Shown here: positions 26,238 to 35,277 of the stretch, piece by piece | How the letters are laid out: every line of letters starts with the position of its first letter | Numbering within the stretch: the stretch's first letter is position 1 | Notes under the pieces: model-generated | What the model was told of the DNA's origin: nothing | The model's input: the letters and a program-made list of their open reading frames with translations, nothing else | The model's database searches: none | From: JASHVB01 sp035508435 | GTDB lineage: Bacteria > Pseudomonadota > Alphaproteobacteria > Acetobacterales > Acetobacteraceae | Assembly (NCBI GenBank): GCA_035508435.1 | Contig: DATJNA010000115.1 | Span: 27,256-91,255, forward strand | Direction of reading: 5' to 3' | DNA length: 64,000 nucleotides | Translations under genes and position numbers: made by a program

Positions 26238-29200
26238 ATGACAACATCGGCACCGTTCCGCGATCTGGCCCAGGAGGTGCCGCAGCAGCAATCCCTTCGC
26301 GCGGCAATCACCGCCGCTTATCACCGGCCGGAGCCGGAATGCGTGCCATCCTTGCTCGACCTCGCAGCGCAGCCACCGGAAGCGGCCCAACGCATCGGCG
26401 AACTCGCGCGCCGCCTGGTCAGCGCATTGCGTGCCAGGGGCACGCGGGGCCTGGTGGAGAATCTGCTGCAGGAATACGCCCTGTCGAGCCAGGAAGGCGT
26501 CGCACTGATGTGCCTCGCCGAGGCGCTGTTGCGTATCCCCGATACGCCGACGCGCGACGCGCTGATCCGCGACAAGATCGCGCATGCAGACTGGCAAAGT
26601 CATCTCGGCGGCAGCCATTCCCTGCTGGTGCACGCCGCCACATGGGGCCTGCTGCTGACCGGCCGCCTGACTGCGACCGCCAGCGAGACCGGGCTGGTCT
26701 CGGCCCTGACAAGGCTGATCGCGCGCGGCGGCGAGCCGCTGATCCGGCGCGGCCTGAACGTCGCCATGCGGCTGATGGGCGAGCAATTCGTCCTCGGCCA
26801 GACCATCGGCGAAGCGTTGGCCAACAGCCGCCGCCTGGAGTCGAAAGGCTTTCGCTACTCCTATGACATGCTGGGCGAGGCCGCGCTGACCGCCGCCGAC
26901 GCCGAGCGCTATGTCGCCGACTACCGGAACGCCATCGACGCCATCGGCACGGCCGCTAACGGACGCGGCATTTACCAAGGCCCCGGCATCTCGGTGAAGC
27001 TGTCTGCCCTGCATCCGCGCTACACCCGCGCCCAACGGGCACGCGTCATGTCGGAACTCCTCCCGCGCCTGCTTGCGCTCGCTGCGTCGGCGCGTCGCTA
27101 CGACATCGGCCTCAACATCGATGCCGAGGAGGCGGACCGGCTGGACCTGTCGCTCGACCTGCTGGAAGCGCTGTGCATTGCTCTGGAACTGCGCGGCTGG
27201 CATGGCATCGGCTTCGTCGTGCAAGCGTATCAGAAGCGCACGCCGTTCGTGGTGGATTCCCTGATCGACCTGGCGCGTCGCAGCGGCCACCGCCTGATGG
27301 TGCGGCTGGTGAAGGGCGCGTATTGGGACGGCGAAATAAAGCGCGCGCAGGTGGATGGATTGGAAGGCTTCCCGGTGTTCACCCGCAAGGTGCACACCGA
27401 TGTTTGCTACCTCGCCTGCGCGCGCAAGCTGCTGGCCGCGCCCGATGCGGTGTTCCCGCAATTCGCCACGCATAACGCGCAGACACTGGCTTCGATCGCC
27501 GTGATGGCGGGTACGGAGTTCCGTCCCGGACAATACGAATTCCAATGCCTGCACGGCATGGGTGAGCAACTGTATGAGGAGGTCGTAGGCTCGCACAAGC
27601 TGAACCGCCCCTGCCGCATCTATGCGCCGGTTGGTACGCACGAGACCTTGCTGCCGTATCTCGTCCGTCGCCTGCTGGAGAACGGAGCGAACACCTCGTT
27701 CGTCAACCGGATCGCCAACCGTCAGGTGCCGGTGGAATCGCTGATCGCTGATCCCGCGGTGGAGGCGCACGCCATCGAACCGCTCGGTGCGCCGCATCCG
27801 ATGATTGTCGCGCCCCGCAACTTGTTTGGTGCGGCACGGGCCAACGCCGCGGGATTCGACCTGAGCAATGAGCAACGGCTGGCATCGCTCGCCGCGGCCG
27901 CAATCGTTAGCACCGAAATGACGTGGCAGGCCGAGCCGATTCTCGCGACGGATGTCCCCGCCGGCTTGCACCGCGACGTCATCAATCCCGCCGACCATCG
28001 CGACCGCGTCGGCAGGGTGACAGATGCAACGCCAGCCGCGATCGAGGCGGCACTCGGCAGCGCCGCGACGGCCGCGCCAATCTGGGCGGCCAGCCCGCCT
28101 GTCGAACGCGCCACGGCACTGCGTCACGCCGCCGATCTATTGGAGGCGCGTCTGCCGACGCTGGTTGGCCTGATCGTCCGCGAGGCCGGCAGGACTCTGC
28201 CCGCGGCAATCGGCGAGGTGCGCGAGGCAGTCGATTTCCTCCGCTATTACGCCGGCGCAGTCGCGCCGATAGCAGATGGCGATGCGCGGCAACAAATCGA
28301 CACCCCCGGCACTGTGCCCTACGGGTTCGATAACGCGACGCATCGCGCGCTCGGTCCGGTCGTCGCCATCAGCCCCTGGAACTTCCCATTGTCGATCTTC
28401 CTCGGGCAGGTCGCGGGCGCGCTCGCCGCGGGCAACGTGGTGGTGGCGAAGCCGGCCGAGGAAACCCCGCTGATTGCTGCCACCGCCGTGCGGCTGCTGC
28501 ACGAGGCCGGCGTGCCGCGCGGCGCGGTGCAACTGCTGCCAGGCGATGGTGCCGTCGGCGCCGCGTTGGTTGCCGATGCGCGCGTGCGCGGCGTGGTGTT
28601 TACCGGCTCGATCGAAGCGGCGCGATCGATCCAGCGCAGCATTGCCGAGCGGCTCGATCCGCATGGCGCGCCAATCCCGCTGATCGCGGAAACCGGCGGG
28701 CAGAACGCGGTGGTGGTGGACTCATCGGCGCTGCCAGAGCAAGCGGTGGCCGACATCGTGACTTCGGGATTCGACAGCGCCGGTCAACGTTGTTCCTCGC
28801 TGCGCATCCTGTTGGTGCAGTATGAGATCGCCGATCGGCTGCTGGAGATGCTGCATGGCGCAATGCAAGAGCTGCGCGTGGGGCGGCCGGACCGGTTGGA
28901 TACCGACATCGGTCCGGTGATCAGCGCCGAAGCGCGCGGCACGATCCGGCGCCACATCGAAACGATGCGCGCGCGCGGCTTCTCCGTGTTCTCAACGGAG
29001 CTTTTGCCCGACTGCGCCGACGGCACTTTCGTCGCACCTACGCTGATCGAGGTCCCCGATCCGTCGGTGCTCGCCCGCGAAGTGTTCGGGCCGGTGGTAC
29101 ACGTCGTGCGCTACCGCCGGCATGAACTGGACGCGATGATCGACGCGGTGAATGCGCTCGGCTACGGGCTGACCTTCGGTATCCATTCGCGCATCGACGA

Positions 29201-29951
29201 GACGATAGCGCAGGCAACGGCGCGTATCCGCGCCGGCAATATCTATGTGAACCGCAACATCATTGGCGCGGTGGTGGGGGTGCAGCCGTTCGGCGGCCAT
29301 GGGCTGTCAGGCACCGGGCCGAAGGCGGGCGGCCCTTTGTATCTGTGCCGACTGCTGGCGGGGCGGCCGGCGGTTTGCGGTTTGCCCCGCGGTACCGCAC
29401 CCGCGGCGTTCCACCAATTTCTCGCATTTGTGCAGGCCGAGATAGCGGCATGCGACACCGCCCCGTTGCAAGCGCTGGGCGAACTCACACCGCACGACCT
29501 ACGCATCGAATTGGCTGGGCCGGTGGGCGAGCAAAACACGTATCGGCTGGTGCCACGCGGCGACGTGCTGTGTGTCGCGGCATCGCGCGATGGCACACTG
29601 CGGCAGATTGCCGCAGCCCTGGCGACGGGAAATCGGGCCGTCGTCCGCTGCGCCGAGGACTTCCCCGAGATGGATCGCCTGCCGACCACGTTGCGACACC
29701 ACATTGTCCGCGGCGCCCCCGACGATCTTGGCGGGCTCTCGGCGGCATTGTTCGATGGCGCGCCGGAAGACCAGCTGCGGCTGCACGCCCGGCTCGCGAA
29801 CAGTACGGGAGCCATCGTCGCCGTTCTTGCCATGTCGCGATCCGAAAGCCCTGAAGAACGTTTTCCGCTTGAATTCCTGCTGGCGGAGCAATCGATCAGC
29901 GTCAACACGGCCGCGGCCGGCGGCAACGCCAGCCTCATGACGATCGGTTGA
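26238..29951 (+). CDS. putA: bifunctional proline dehydrogenase / glutamate semialdehyde dehydrogenase
   Basis: A 1237-residue PutA that oxidises proline to glutamate: FAD-dependent proline dehydrogenase (about 130-480, with RLVKGAYWDGEIKRAQ and QFATHNAQT), then an NAD-dependent aldehyde dehydrogenase (about 550-1030, with SPWNFPLSIFLGQVAG and the catalytic Cys in GQRCSSLRIL). About 200 extra C-terminal residues follow, as in type B PutA, where they help close the tunnel. No ribbon-helix-helix DNA-binding domain is present, so this PutA should not repress its own gene. The start lies after the REP element, which rules against the longer frame from 26157. Confidence 0.93.
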   Translation: MTTSAPFRDLAQEVPQQQSLRAAITAAYHRPEPECVPSLLDLAAQPPEAAQRIGELARRLVSALRARGTRGLVENLLQEYALSSQEGVALMCLAEALLRIPDTPTRDALIRDKIAHADWQSHLGGSHSLLVHAATWGLLLTGRLTATASETGLVSALTRLIARGGEPLIRRGLNVAMRLMGEQFVLGQTIGEALANSRRLESKGFRYSYDMLGEAALTAADAERYVADYRNAIDAIGTAANGRGIYQGPGISVKLSALHPRYTRAQRARVMSELLPRLLALAASARRYDIGLNIDAEEADRLDLSLDLLEALCIALELRGWHGIGFVVQAYQKRTPFVVDSLIDLARRSGHRLMVRLVKGAYWDGEIKRAQVDGLEGFPVFTRKVHTDVCYLACARKLLAAPDAVFPQFATHNAQTLASIAVMAGTEFRPGQYEFQCLHGMGEQLYEEVVGSHKLNRPCRIYAPVGTHETLLPYLVRRLLENGANTSFVNRIANRQVPVESLIADPAVEAHAIEPLGAPHPMIVAPRNLFGAARANAAGFDLSNEQRLASLAAAAIVSTEMTWQAEPILATDVPAGLHRDVINPADHRDRVGRVTDATPAAIEAALGSAATAAPIWAASPPVERATALRHAADLLEARLPTLVGLIVREAGRTLPAAIGEVREAVDFLRYYAGAVAPIADGDARQQIDTPGTVPYGFDNATHRALGPVVAISPWNFPLSIFLGQVAGALAAGNVVVAKPAEETPLIAATAVRLLHEAGVPRGAVQLLPGDGAVGAALVADARVRGVVFTGSIEAARSIQRSIAERLDPHGAPIPLIAETGGQNAVVVDSSALPEQAVADIVTSGFDSAGQRCSSLRILLVQYEIADRLLEMLHGAMQELRVGRPDRLDTDIGPVISAEARGTIRRHIETMRARGFSVFSTELLPDCADGTFVAPTLIEVPDPSVLAREVFGPVVHVVRYRRHELDAMIDAVNALGYGLTFGIHSRIDETIAQATARIRAGNIYVNRNIIGAVVGVQPFGGHGLSGTGPKAGGPLYLCRLLAGRPAVCGLPRGTAPAAFHQFLAFVQAEIAACDTAPLQALGELTPHDLRIELAGPVGEQNTYRLVPRGDVLCVAASRDGTLRQIAAALATGNRAVVRCAEDFPEMDRLPTTLRHHIVRGAPDDLGGLSAALFDGAPEDQLRLHARLANSTGAIVAVLAMSRSESPEERFPLEFLLAEQSISVNTAAAGGNASLMTIG

Positions 29952-29977
29952 CGGCAAATCGACAACCGGCATCTGCC

Positions 29978-30826
29978 TCACCGCAACTCGAACCCCAGGT
30001 TCCGCAATGCCTCCCGCATCCGGTCGCGCCCGCGCAATGCCGCGGCATCCTTGACCCGATTGATGCATTGCTGCGTCCAGTCCACCGGAGGCATCCCCTG
30101 CTCGTGTTGGAATTGGCGCATCCTCGAATCATAGCTTGCGATGGCCTCGCGTTTCGCTTCGGCATCATATGTCTCGCGATGCAGCACCACGCCCTGCGGC
30201 AGGCGCGGCTTGATATCGGAGGCGCGCGCCGGGTCCGGCCAGCCGACCGCCATGCCAAACACCGCAAACACATGCGACGGCAGTTTCAACGCCGCCGCCA
30301 CTTGCTCCGGCAGGTTGCGCATCGCGCCGATATAAACGCCGCCGAGCCCCAACGATTCCGCAGCGATCAGTGCGCTCTGTGCCGCCAGTGCGGCATCCAC
30401 CACGCCGACGATGAATTCCTCCAGATAATGCGTGCCTTCAACCGCCTGCTGACGGTTCGCAGCGATGCCGCCAATGCGTGCCAGATCCGCCAGCCATACC
30501 AACAGCAGCGGGGCGTCACGGATGAACTGCTGGTCGCCCGCAAGCGTGGCGAGTTGCGATTTATGCGTGGGGTCCTGCACCGCCACCACGCTCCAAAGCT
30601 GCAGGTTCGACGAAGTGGACGCCGACTGTGCCGCCGCGATCAGCAGTTCCAGCGCACCATCAGGCAATGAGTCAAGCAGAAAGCCACGCACGGAACGGTG
30701 GTTGAGGATGGTCTCCAGCACCGTGTTCCACTGGGCCGGCGGTGGCAGAGCGTTGTCGCGGTTGCGGCGGGCGAGCAAAGCATGCGCGGCGTCATGCGGC
30801 GCGCTGGGCGTCGTGGCGAGGGACAC
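29978..30826 (-). CDS. nitroreductase family flavoprotein
   Basis: A 282-residue FMN enzyme of the NfsA/flavin-reductase type: the RSVRGF segment near the start of the fold, AQSASTSSNLQLW, and GLGGVYIGAMRNLPEQVAAALKLP. It reduces nitro or quinone substrates with NAD(P)H. It is the last gene of a minus-strand run that starts with the cupin gene, 87 bp after the crotonase gene. A role in that pathway is only inferred. Confidence 0.83.
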   Translation of the reverse strand: MSLATTPSAPHDAAHALLARRNRDNALPPPAQWNTVLETILNHRSVRGFLLDSLPDGALELLIAAAQSASTSSNLQLWSVVAVQDPTHKSQLATLAGDQQFIRDAPLLLVWLADLARIGGIAANRQQAVEGTHYLEEFIVGVVDAALAAQSALIAAESLGLGGVYIGAMRNLPEQVAAALKLPSHVFAVFGMAVGWPDPARASDIKPRLPQGVVLHRETYDAEAKREAIASYDSRMRQFQHEQGMPPVDWTQQCINRVKDAAALRGRDRMREALRNLGFELR

Positions 30827-30913
30827 GGTCAGCTCCGGATTGGCAATAAGATGCGAATGATCGCTGCCGCCGAACGACAGGGCAAGGCCGGTGCGCAGCG
30901 TCGCCGATGGCTG

Positions 30914-31723
30914 CTACGTGCCGCGAAACACCGGCCGGCGCTTCTCCATGAAGGCACGACGGCCCTCGATGAAATCGGCACTGGCGAAACAGGCACGCAC
31001 CAGACGATCGCTCGCAGCCAAATCGCCTTCGGCACCCTTCAGCAGTTCACCGACCGTGCGCTTCAGGGCATGAATGGTCAGTGGCGCGTTGTCGGCAATG
31101 GTGTTGCAATAGCCGCGCACGTAGTCTTCCAGTTCGGCCGGCGCCAGCACGCGGTTCACCAGGCCCATTGCCAGCGCCTCGGCCGCGGAGAAGTGGCGGC
31201 CGGTGAAGAAGATCTCCTTGGTGAAGGACGGCCCCACCAGGTCGATCAGCTTCTGCACGCCCTTGTGGCCATAGCCGACGCCGAGCCGCGCCGCCGGGAT
31301 GCCGAATTTGGCGGTGTCGGCCGCGATGCGAAGATCGCAACACACCGCGATGCCAAGACCGCCGCCGATGCACCAGCCATGGATCATCGCTATCGTCGGC
31401 TTCGCGCTGTCGTGCAAGCGATGCGATGCCTCGTTCACCGCATGCTCGTAGCGCAGGTTGGTTTCCGGCGAGGAGCGCGCTTGCTCGAACTGGGAAATGT
31501 CGGCGCCGGAGACGAACGCAGTTTCGCCGGTGCCGCGCAGCACGATCACCCGCACCGCCGGATTGGTTTCGAACTGGTCGAGGATGGCGGGAATTGTCTC
31601 CCACATGTCCAACGACACCGCGTTGCGGCGGGATGGATTGTTGAAGACGATCCAGCCGATCGCCCCATCGATATGCGCCAGCATCTTGTCGGTGGGCAGT
31701 GCAATGGCAGAGACGGTGTCCAT
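30914..31723 (-). CDS. crotonase-superfamily protein lacking both hydratase glutamates
   Basis: A 269-residue enoyl-CoA hydratase/isomerase fold. It has FVSGADISQFE and HGWCIGGGLGIAVCCDLRIA, which form the CoA site and oxyanion hole. The two catalytic Glu of true hydratases are absent: GGGCE reads GGGLG and QPE reads IPA. Many alphaproteobacterial paralogues share this form. The reaction is unknown and may be an isomerisation, hydrolysis or decarboxylation. The start is at 31723 because AAAAGGA precedes it and the fold begins there. Confidence 0.8.
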   Translation of the reverse strand: MDTVSAIALPTDKMLAHIDGAIGWIVFNNPSRRNAVSLDMWETIPAILDQFETNPAVRVIVLRGTGETAFVSGADISQFEQARSSPETNLRYEHAVNEASHRLHDSAKPTIAMIHGWCIGGGLGIAVCCDLRIAADTAKFGIPAARLGVGYGHKGVQKLIDLVGPSFTKEIFFTGRHFSAAEALAMGLVNRVLAPAELEDYVRGYCNTIADNAPLTIHALKRTVGELLKGAEGDLAASDRLVRACFASADFIEGRRAFMEKRRPVFRGT

Positions 31724-31807
31724 GCGGCGCGATCCTTTTGCGCGGGGTGATGCGTTATTTGCAGCGCCAGGGGCGGGGCGGCAATGGATGGATAGCGGCA
31801 ATGGGCG

Positions 31808-33067
31808 TCATCCTCGGGCTTGCAGGCTCGACTGTCGCGCGAAACGCGGCAGGGGCTTCAACAGCAGCCATAATACGATCAGGGCGTTGCCCACATTCCA
31901 CGCCACGCCGTTGGCGAACGCCGCGCGGTAGGAGCCCGTCAGGTCGAAGATCTCGCCCGACATCCATCCTCCCAGGGCCATGCCGAACAAGGTGGCCATC
32001 ATCACGATGCCGACGCGGGCGCCGGCCTGTCGCGCGGGGAAGTACTCGCGCACGATGATCGCGTAGCAGGGCACGATGCCGCCCTGGAACAAGCCGAACA
32101 AGGCGGAGATGATGTAGAGGGAGGTGAGGCCGTTCAGGAGCAAATAGAGCACCAGTGCACTCATCTGCGCGAGCGAACCGAGCAACAGCGTGGGCAATCC
32201 GCCGATGCGATCGACGATGAAGCCGGAGCCGATGCGGCTGACGACCCCGAAGGCGAGCATCAGCGACAGCATCCGCGCCCCGGCGGCGACGCCGTAGCCC
32301 ATGTCGCCGCAGTAGGCCACCATCTGCACCTGCGGCATCGACATGGCGACGCAGCAGCACACGCCGGCCAGTGCCAGGGCGGTCTGCAGCCCGGTGGGAC
32401 TCAGGCCCAGCGGCCGTGACGGCGCGATGACGGGACGCCGGCCTTCCCCCAATGCCGCGGCGGCTGGCGTGTGCACCGGCGGCCTGCGGCGCAGCAGCAG
32501 AGCCAGCGGCGCCATGGTCACGCAGCAGAACGCGGCGATGCCGAGATGCGTCGGCCGCCAACCGACGGTGCCGATGAAATGCGTCACCACCGGCGGCCAG
32601 ACCGCGCCGGCGACATAGTTGCCGGAGGCACAGATTGTCACCGCCAATCCGCGCCGCCGGTCGAACCAATGCGATATGTCCGCCAGCAGCGGCACGAACG
32701 TCGCGGAGCATCCGAACAAGCCGATCAGCACGCCGTAGACGAGAGCGAACTGCCAGAGCTGTGAAGCGAAGCCGGCCGCGAGATAGCCGAGCGACAGCGA
32801 CGCCGTGCCGCACAGCACCGGCAGCATCACGCCCAGCCGATCGGTCAGGCGTCCCAACAACACGCCGCCGATCGCGAAGCCGATCATGCTGAGCGAGTAA
32901 GGCAGCGACGCGTCGCCACGTGCGATGCCGAACTGGATCTGCGCCGCGGGCAGCGTGGCCACCATCGACCACATGCCGACGCCGCCGATGCTGGACAGCA
33001 ACAGGGCGACGCCGAGGCGGAACCAGGAGTACGGGGCGTCGATCAGCGTGTCGCGTGCGGAAATCAG
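31808..33067 (-). CDS. MFS transporter, monocarboxylate/oxalate-type
   Basis: About 419 residues with 12 predicted membrane helices and MFS loop signatures (GRLTDRLG after helix 2, DRRRGLAVTICASGN after helix 4). It probably imports or exports an organic acid handled by the surrounding enzymes. No ATG, GTG or TTG exists between the upstream thiolase region and helix 1. The likely start is a CTG that overlaps the thiolase stop (CTGA, 33064-33067), so translation may depend on coupling. A TTG or ATG inside helix 1 would truncate the fold. Confidence 0.78.
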   Translation of the reverse strand: MISARDTLIDAPYSWFRLGVALLLSSIGGVGMWSMVATLPAAQIQFGIARGDASLPYSLSMIGFAIGGVLLGRLTDRLGVMLPVLCGTASLSLGYLAAGFASQLWQFALVYGVLIGLFGCSATFVPLLADISHWFDRRRGLAVTICASGNYVAGAVWPPVVTHFIGTVGWRPTHLGIAAFCCVTMAPLALLLRRRPPVHTPAAAALGEGRRPVIAPSRPLGLSPTGLQTALALAGVCCCVAMSMPQVQMVAYCGDMGYGVAAGARMLSLMLAFGVVSRIGSGFIVDRIGGLPTLLLGSLAQMSALVLYLLLNGLTSLYIISALFGLFQGGIVPCYAIIVREYFPARQAGARVGIVMMATLFGMALGGWMSGEIFDLTGSYRAAFANGVAWNVGNALIVLWLLLKPLPRFARQSSLQARG

Positions 33068-34203
33068 GGTGCCTCGTTCGAGAAGACGATCGTGCCTGAC
33101 GCGGCGAACATGCCGCCGACACCGTGGCACACCGAGATTTTCGCCCCTTCCACTTGCGCTGGCGCGATGCCGCGCATCTGCCGCACGCTCTCTTGCAACG
33201 CGTACATGCCATACATGCCGGAGTGCATGTATGACAACCCGCCGCCATTGGTGTTCAATGGCAGCTTGCCCCCCGGCGCGGTGTTGCGCTCGGCGATGAA
33301 GGCGGCGGCCTCGCCGCGCGGCACGAAGCCCAGGTCTTCCAAACCATAGATCGGCAGGTGTGCGAACGCGTCGTAGATCATAAGGTGGTCGACATCGGCG
33401 TGCGTGATGCCGGCCTCGCGAAACGCCGTGGGTCCAGCGACGCGGAAGGCGCGGGAGCTGGTGAAATCCTCCATCTGGCTCACCATTGGGGTTTCCACGC
33501 TTTCGCCGGTGCCCTGGATGTAGACCGGTCGGGCAAAACTCTCCGCGCGGTCGGAGGAGGTCAGGATCAGCGCGCCGCCGCCATCGGTCACCAGGCAGCA
33601 CATCAGCAGCCGGAACGGGTAGGCGATCATGCGCGAGTTCAGCACGTCGTCGGTGGTGATCGGCTTCTGGAAGGTGGCACGCGGGTTCTTCCCCGCCCAC
33701 TCCCGCTGCACCACGCAGACCTGCGCAATTTGCTCCTCCGTGACACCGAATGTCTTCATGTAGCGCAGCACGGGAATGGTAAACATGCTTGGCGGGCCCA
33801 TCGGGCCGAACGGTTGCTCGAACTGGCCGTTCAGGCTGGAAGCCGGCACCGGGCGCGGAATGCGGCCGATGCCGGATTTGCCGCTCTCGCCATGGGTGAT
33901 GAGAATGGTCTTGGCCAGACCAGCCTCGATCGCCGCGGCCGCATGTCGCACGTGGATCATGAACGAGCATCCGCCGACCGAGGTGCCGTCCACCCAGGTG
34001 GGCGTGATGCCCAGATAGTGCGCGACCTGCACCGGGGTCTCGCCGGCGGTGGCGACGCCGTCGATGTCCTTCGGCTTCAGTCCGGCATCGGCCATCGCAT
34101 TCAGCGCCGCATCGGCGTGCAACTGGAGCTGCGACATCTCGGGGATGACGCCGAGCTTCGTGGTCTCGGCGGCGCCGACAACGGCAACGGTCTTGCGGCG
34201 CAT
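33064..34203 (-). CDS. thiolase-like protein paired with DUF35
   Basis: A 379-residue thiolase-fold protein of the SCP2/lipid-transfer kind. The usual thiolase GHP motif reads YMHSG and the CxG motif reads SVCHGVGG. The nucleophile region SVGGCSFMIHV has a Cys one position off the expected place. Such proteins work with a partner DUF35 protein as acyl-CoA aldolases (retro-aldol cleavage) or thiolases; aldolase chemistry is a reasonable inference. The DUF35 gene ends four bases before its start. AAAGGA precedes the ATG. Confidence 0.8.
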   Translation of the reverse strand: MRRKTVAVVGAAETTKLGVIPEMSQLQLHADAALNAMADAGLKPKDIDGVATAGETPVQVAHYLGITPTWVDGTSVGGCSFMIHVRHAAAAIEAGLAKTILITHGESGKSGIGRIPRPVPASSLNGQFEQPFGPMGPPSMFTIPVLRYMKTFGVTEEQIAQVCVVQREWAGKNPRATFQKPITTDDVLNSRMIAYPFRLLMCCLVTDGGGALILTSSDRAESFARPVYIQGTGESVETPMVSQMEDFTSSRAFRVAGPTAFREAGITHADVDHLMIYDAFAHLPIYGLEDLGFVPRGEAAAFIAERNTAPGGKLPLNTNGGGLSYMHSGMYGMYALQESVRQMRGIAPAQVEGAKISVCHGVGGMFAASGTIVFSNEAP

Positions 34204-34207
34204 GGCG

Positions 34208-34618
34208 TTATCCTTTCGCCGGACGGAAGAAAGGCAGCGTGATGGCGTCGTTCTGTCGTTCAAACACGACCTCGAGCGGCATGTCGAGCTGCAAGGCTTC
34301 CGGCGTCTGCGGGCAACCGACAATGTTGGTCATCATGCGCGGCCCTTCCGCCAGTTGGACGACCGCAATCGCATAGGGCGGCGTGAAGCCAGGCACCGGA
34401 CGATGGTGAATCACGTAGCTCCACAGCACCGCCTTGCCGGAGGCCTTGACTATGCTGACTTTGCGCGACGCGCAGGCGGTGCAGAACGGGCGCGGGGGAA
34501 AGTACACCTTGCCGCAGCCATCGCAGCGTTGCAGGCGCAGCTCGCCTTCACGCGTGCCGTCCCAGAAATGTTGCGTTTCGGGCGTAGGGGCTGGCAAGGC
34601 GCGTCCAGGTTCGGGCAT
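34208..34618 (-). CDS. DUF35 OB-fold / zinc-ribbon acyl-CoA-associated protein
   Basis: A 136-residue protein with a zinc ribbon (CDGCGKVYFPPRPFCTAC) and an OB fold (VLWSYVIHHRPVPGFTPPYAIAVVQL). DUF35 proteins bind the CoA part of substrates and form a complex with a thiolase-like partner, which is the next gene downstream. Confidence 0.88.
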   Translation of the reverse strand: MPEPGRALPAPTPETQHFWDGTREGELRLQRCDGCGKVYFPPRPFCTACASRKVSIVKASGKAVLWSYVIHHRPVPGFTPPYAIAVVQLAEGPRMMTNIVGCPQTPEALQLDMPLEVVFERQNDAITLPFFRPAKG

Positions 34619-34667
34619 GGTTCGACATTTCCTCTGAGAAGAGCGGCAGATCGATCGGGATGGCAGA

Positions 34668-34946
34668 TCAGGCGGCGGTGGGTCTCAGGCGGCCGGCGAT
34701 ATAGGTGGCGCCAGCGGGTCCGGCGATCTCGCTGTGGCGGCGGTGGACCTGCACCATGAAGCTGCCGCCCTCGCCGTAGGTGCGGCGAGCGTCGCCCCAA
34801 TCCACAGTCATCTCGCCCGCTACCACCATCACGCGCGCCTCGAAATCATGCGCATGCTCCGGCTTCACCTCATTGGGCTGCATCGTCACGGTGACGATCT
34901 CGCGGCCTTCGCGCTGCAGTTCGGCCTCAAACGCGGTGCGCTCCAT
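34668..34946 (-). CDS. cupin domain protein
   Basis: A 92-residue single cupin: PEHAHDFEARVMVVAGEMTV carries the first motif with its histidines, and a second weaker motif (VQVHRRHSEIAGPAGATY) follows. It may be a metal-binding enzyme or sensor. It is the first gene of the minus-strand run, so the promoter should lie in 34947-35077. Confidence 0.75.
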   Translation of the reverse strand: MERTAFEAELQREGREIVTVTMQPNEVKPEHAHDFEARVMVVAGEMTVDWGDARRTYGEGGSFMVQVHRRHSEIAGPAGATYIAGRLRPTAA

Positions 34947-35077
34947 CGCGGCTTCCTCCCCTGGCGACAGCCAAGGCTAGTGCGAATGCCGCGACCCTGG
35001 CAACGCACCATCGGGACGTTCTGCGCGTACCAGGCGGCAGGGACGTGTTGTGCCGCGCGCGCATGTTCCCACTCCGG

Positions 35078-35197
35078 TGTCATTGCGAGGAGCGAAGCGA
35101 CGCAGCAATCTTGCTCGGATGACGCACATTCAGCGTGACCACCTGACCGAGCTTGCTTCGTCCTGCCACGCTTCGCTTGCGGTCCTCGCAATGACAC
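35078..35197. repeat. REP-like bipartite inverted element B
   Basis: TGTCATTGCGAGGAGCGAAG with GCAGCAATC downstream is mirrored at 35160-35197 by CGCTTCGCTTGCGG then CCTCGCAATGACAC. It is the same family as the elements at 26095 and 50219. It lies in the cupin/MFS divergent gap (34947-35277), about 80 bp before the MFS start. I see no gene in the rest of that gap. Confidence 0.85.
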
Positions 35198-35277
35198 GGG
35201 CCCGGGGCAATCACAGGTGCGGGCGGAGATGACACGCGCGAGGGGACGGCAATGACACGGATCCGCTCTTGACCCGC

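Noticed and set aside
25680..28127. 815-codon minus-strand frame over the hydrolase and putA
   Set aside because: Crosses two real genes and a REP element; no protein similarity seen.
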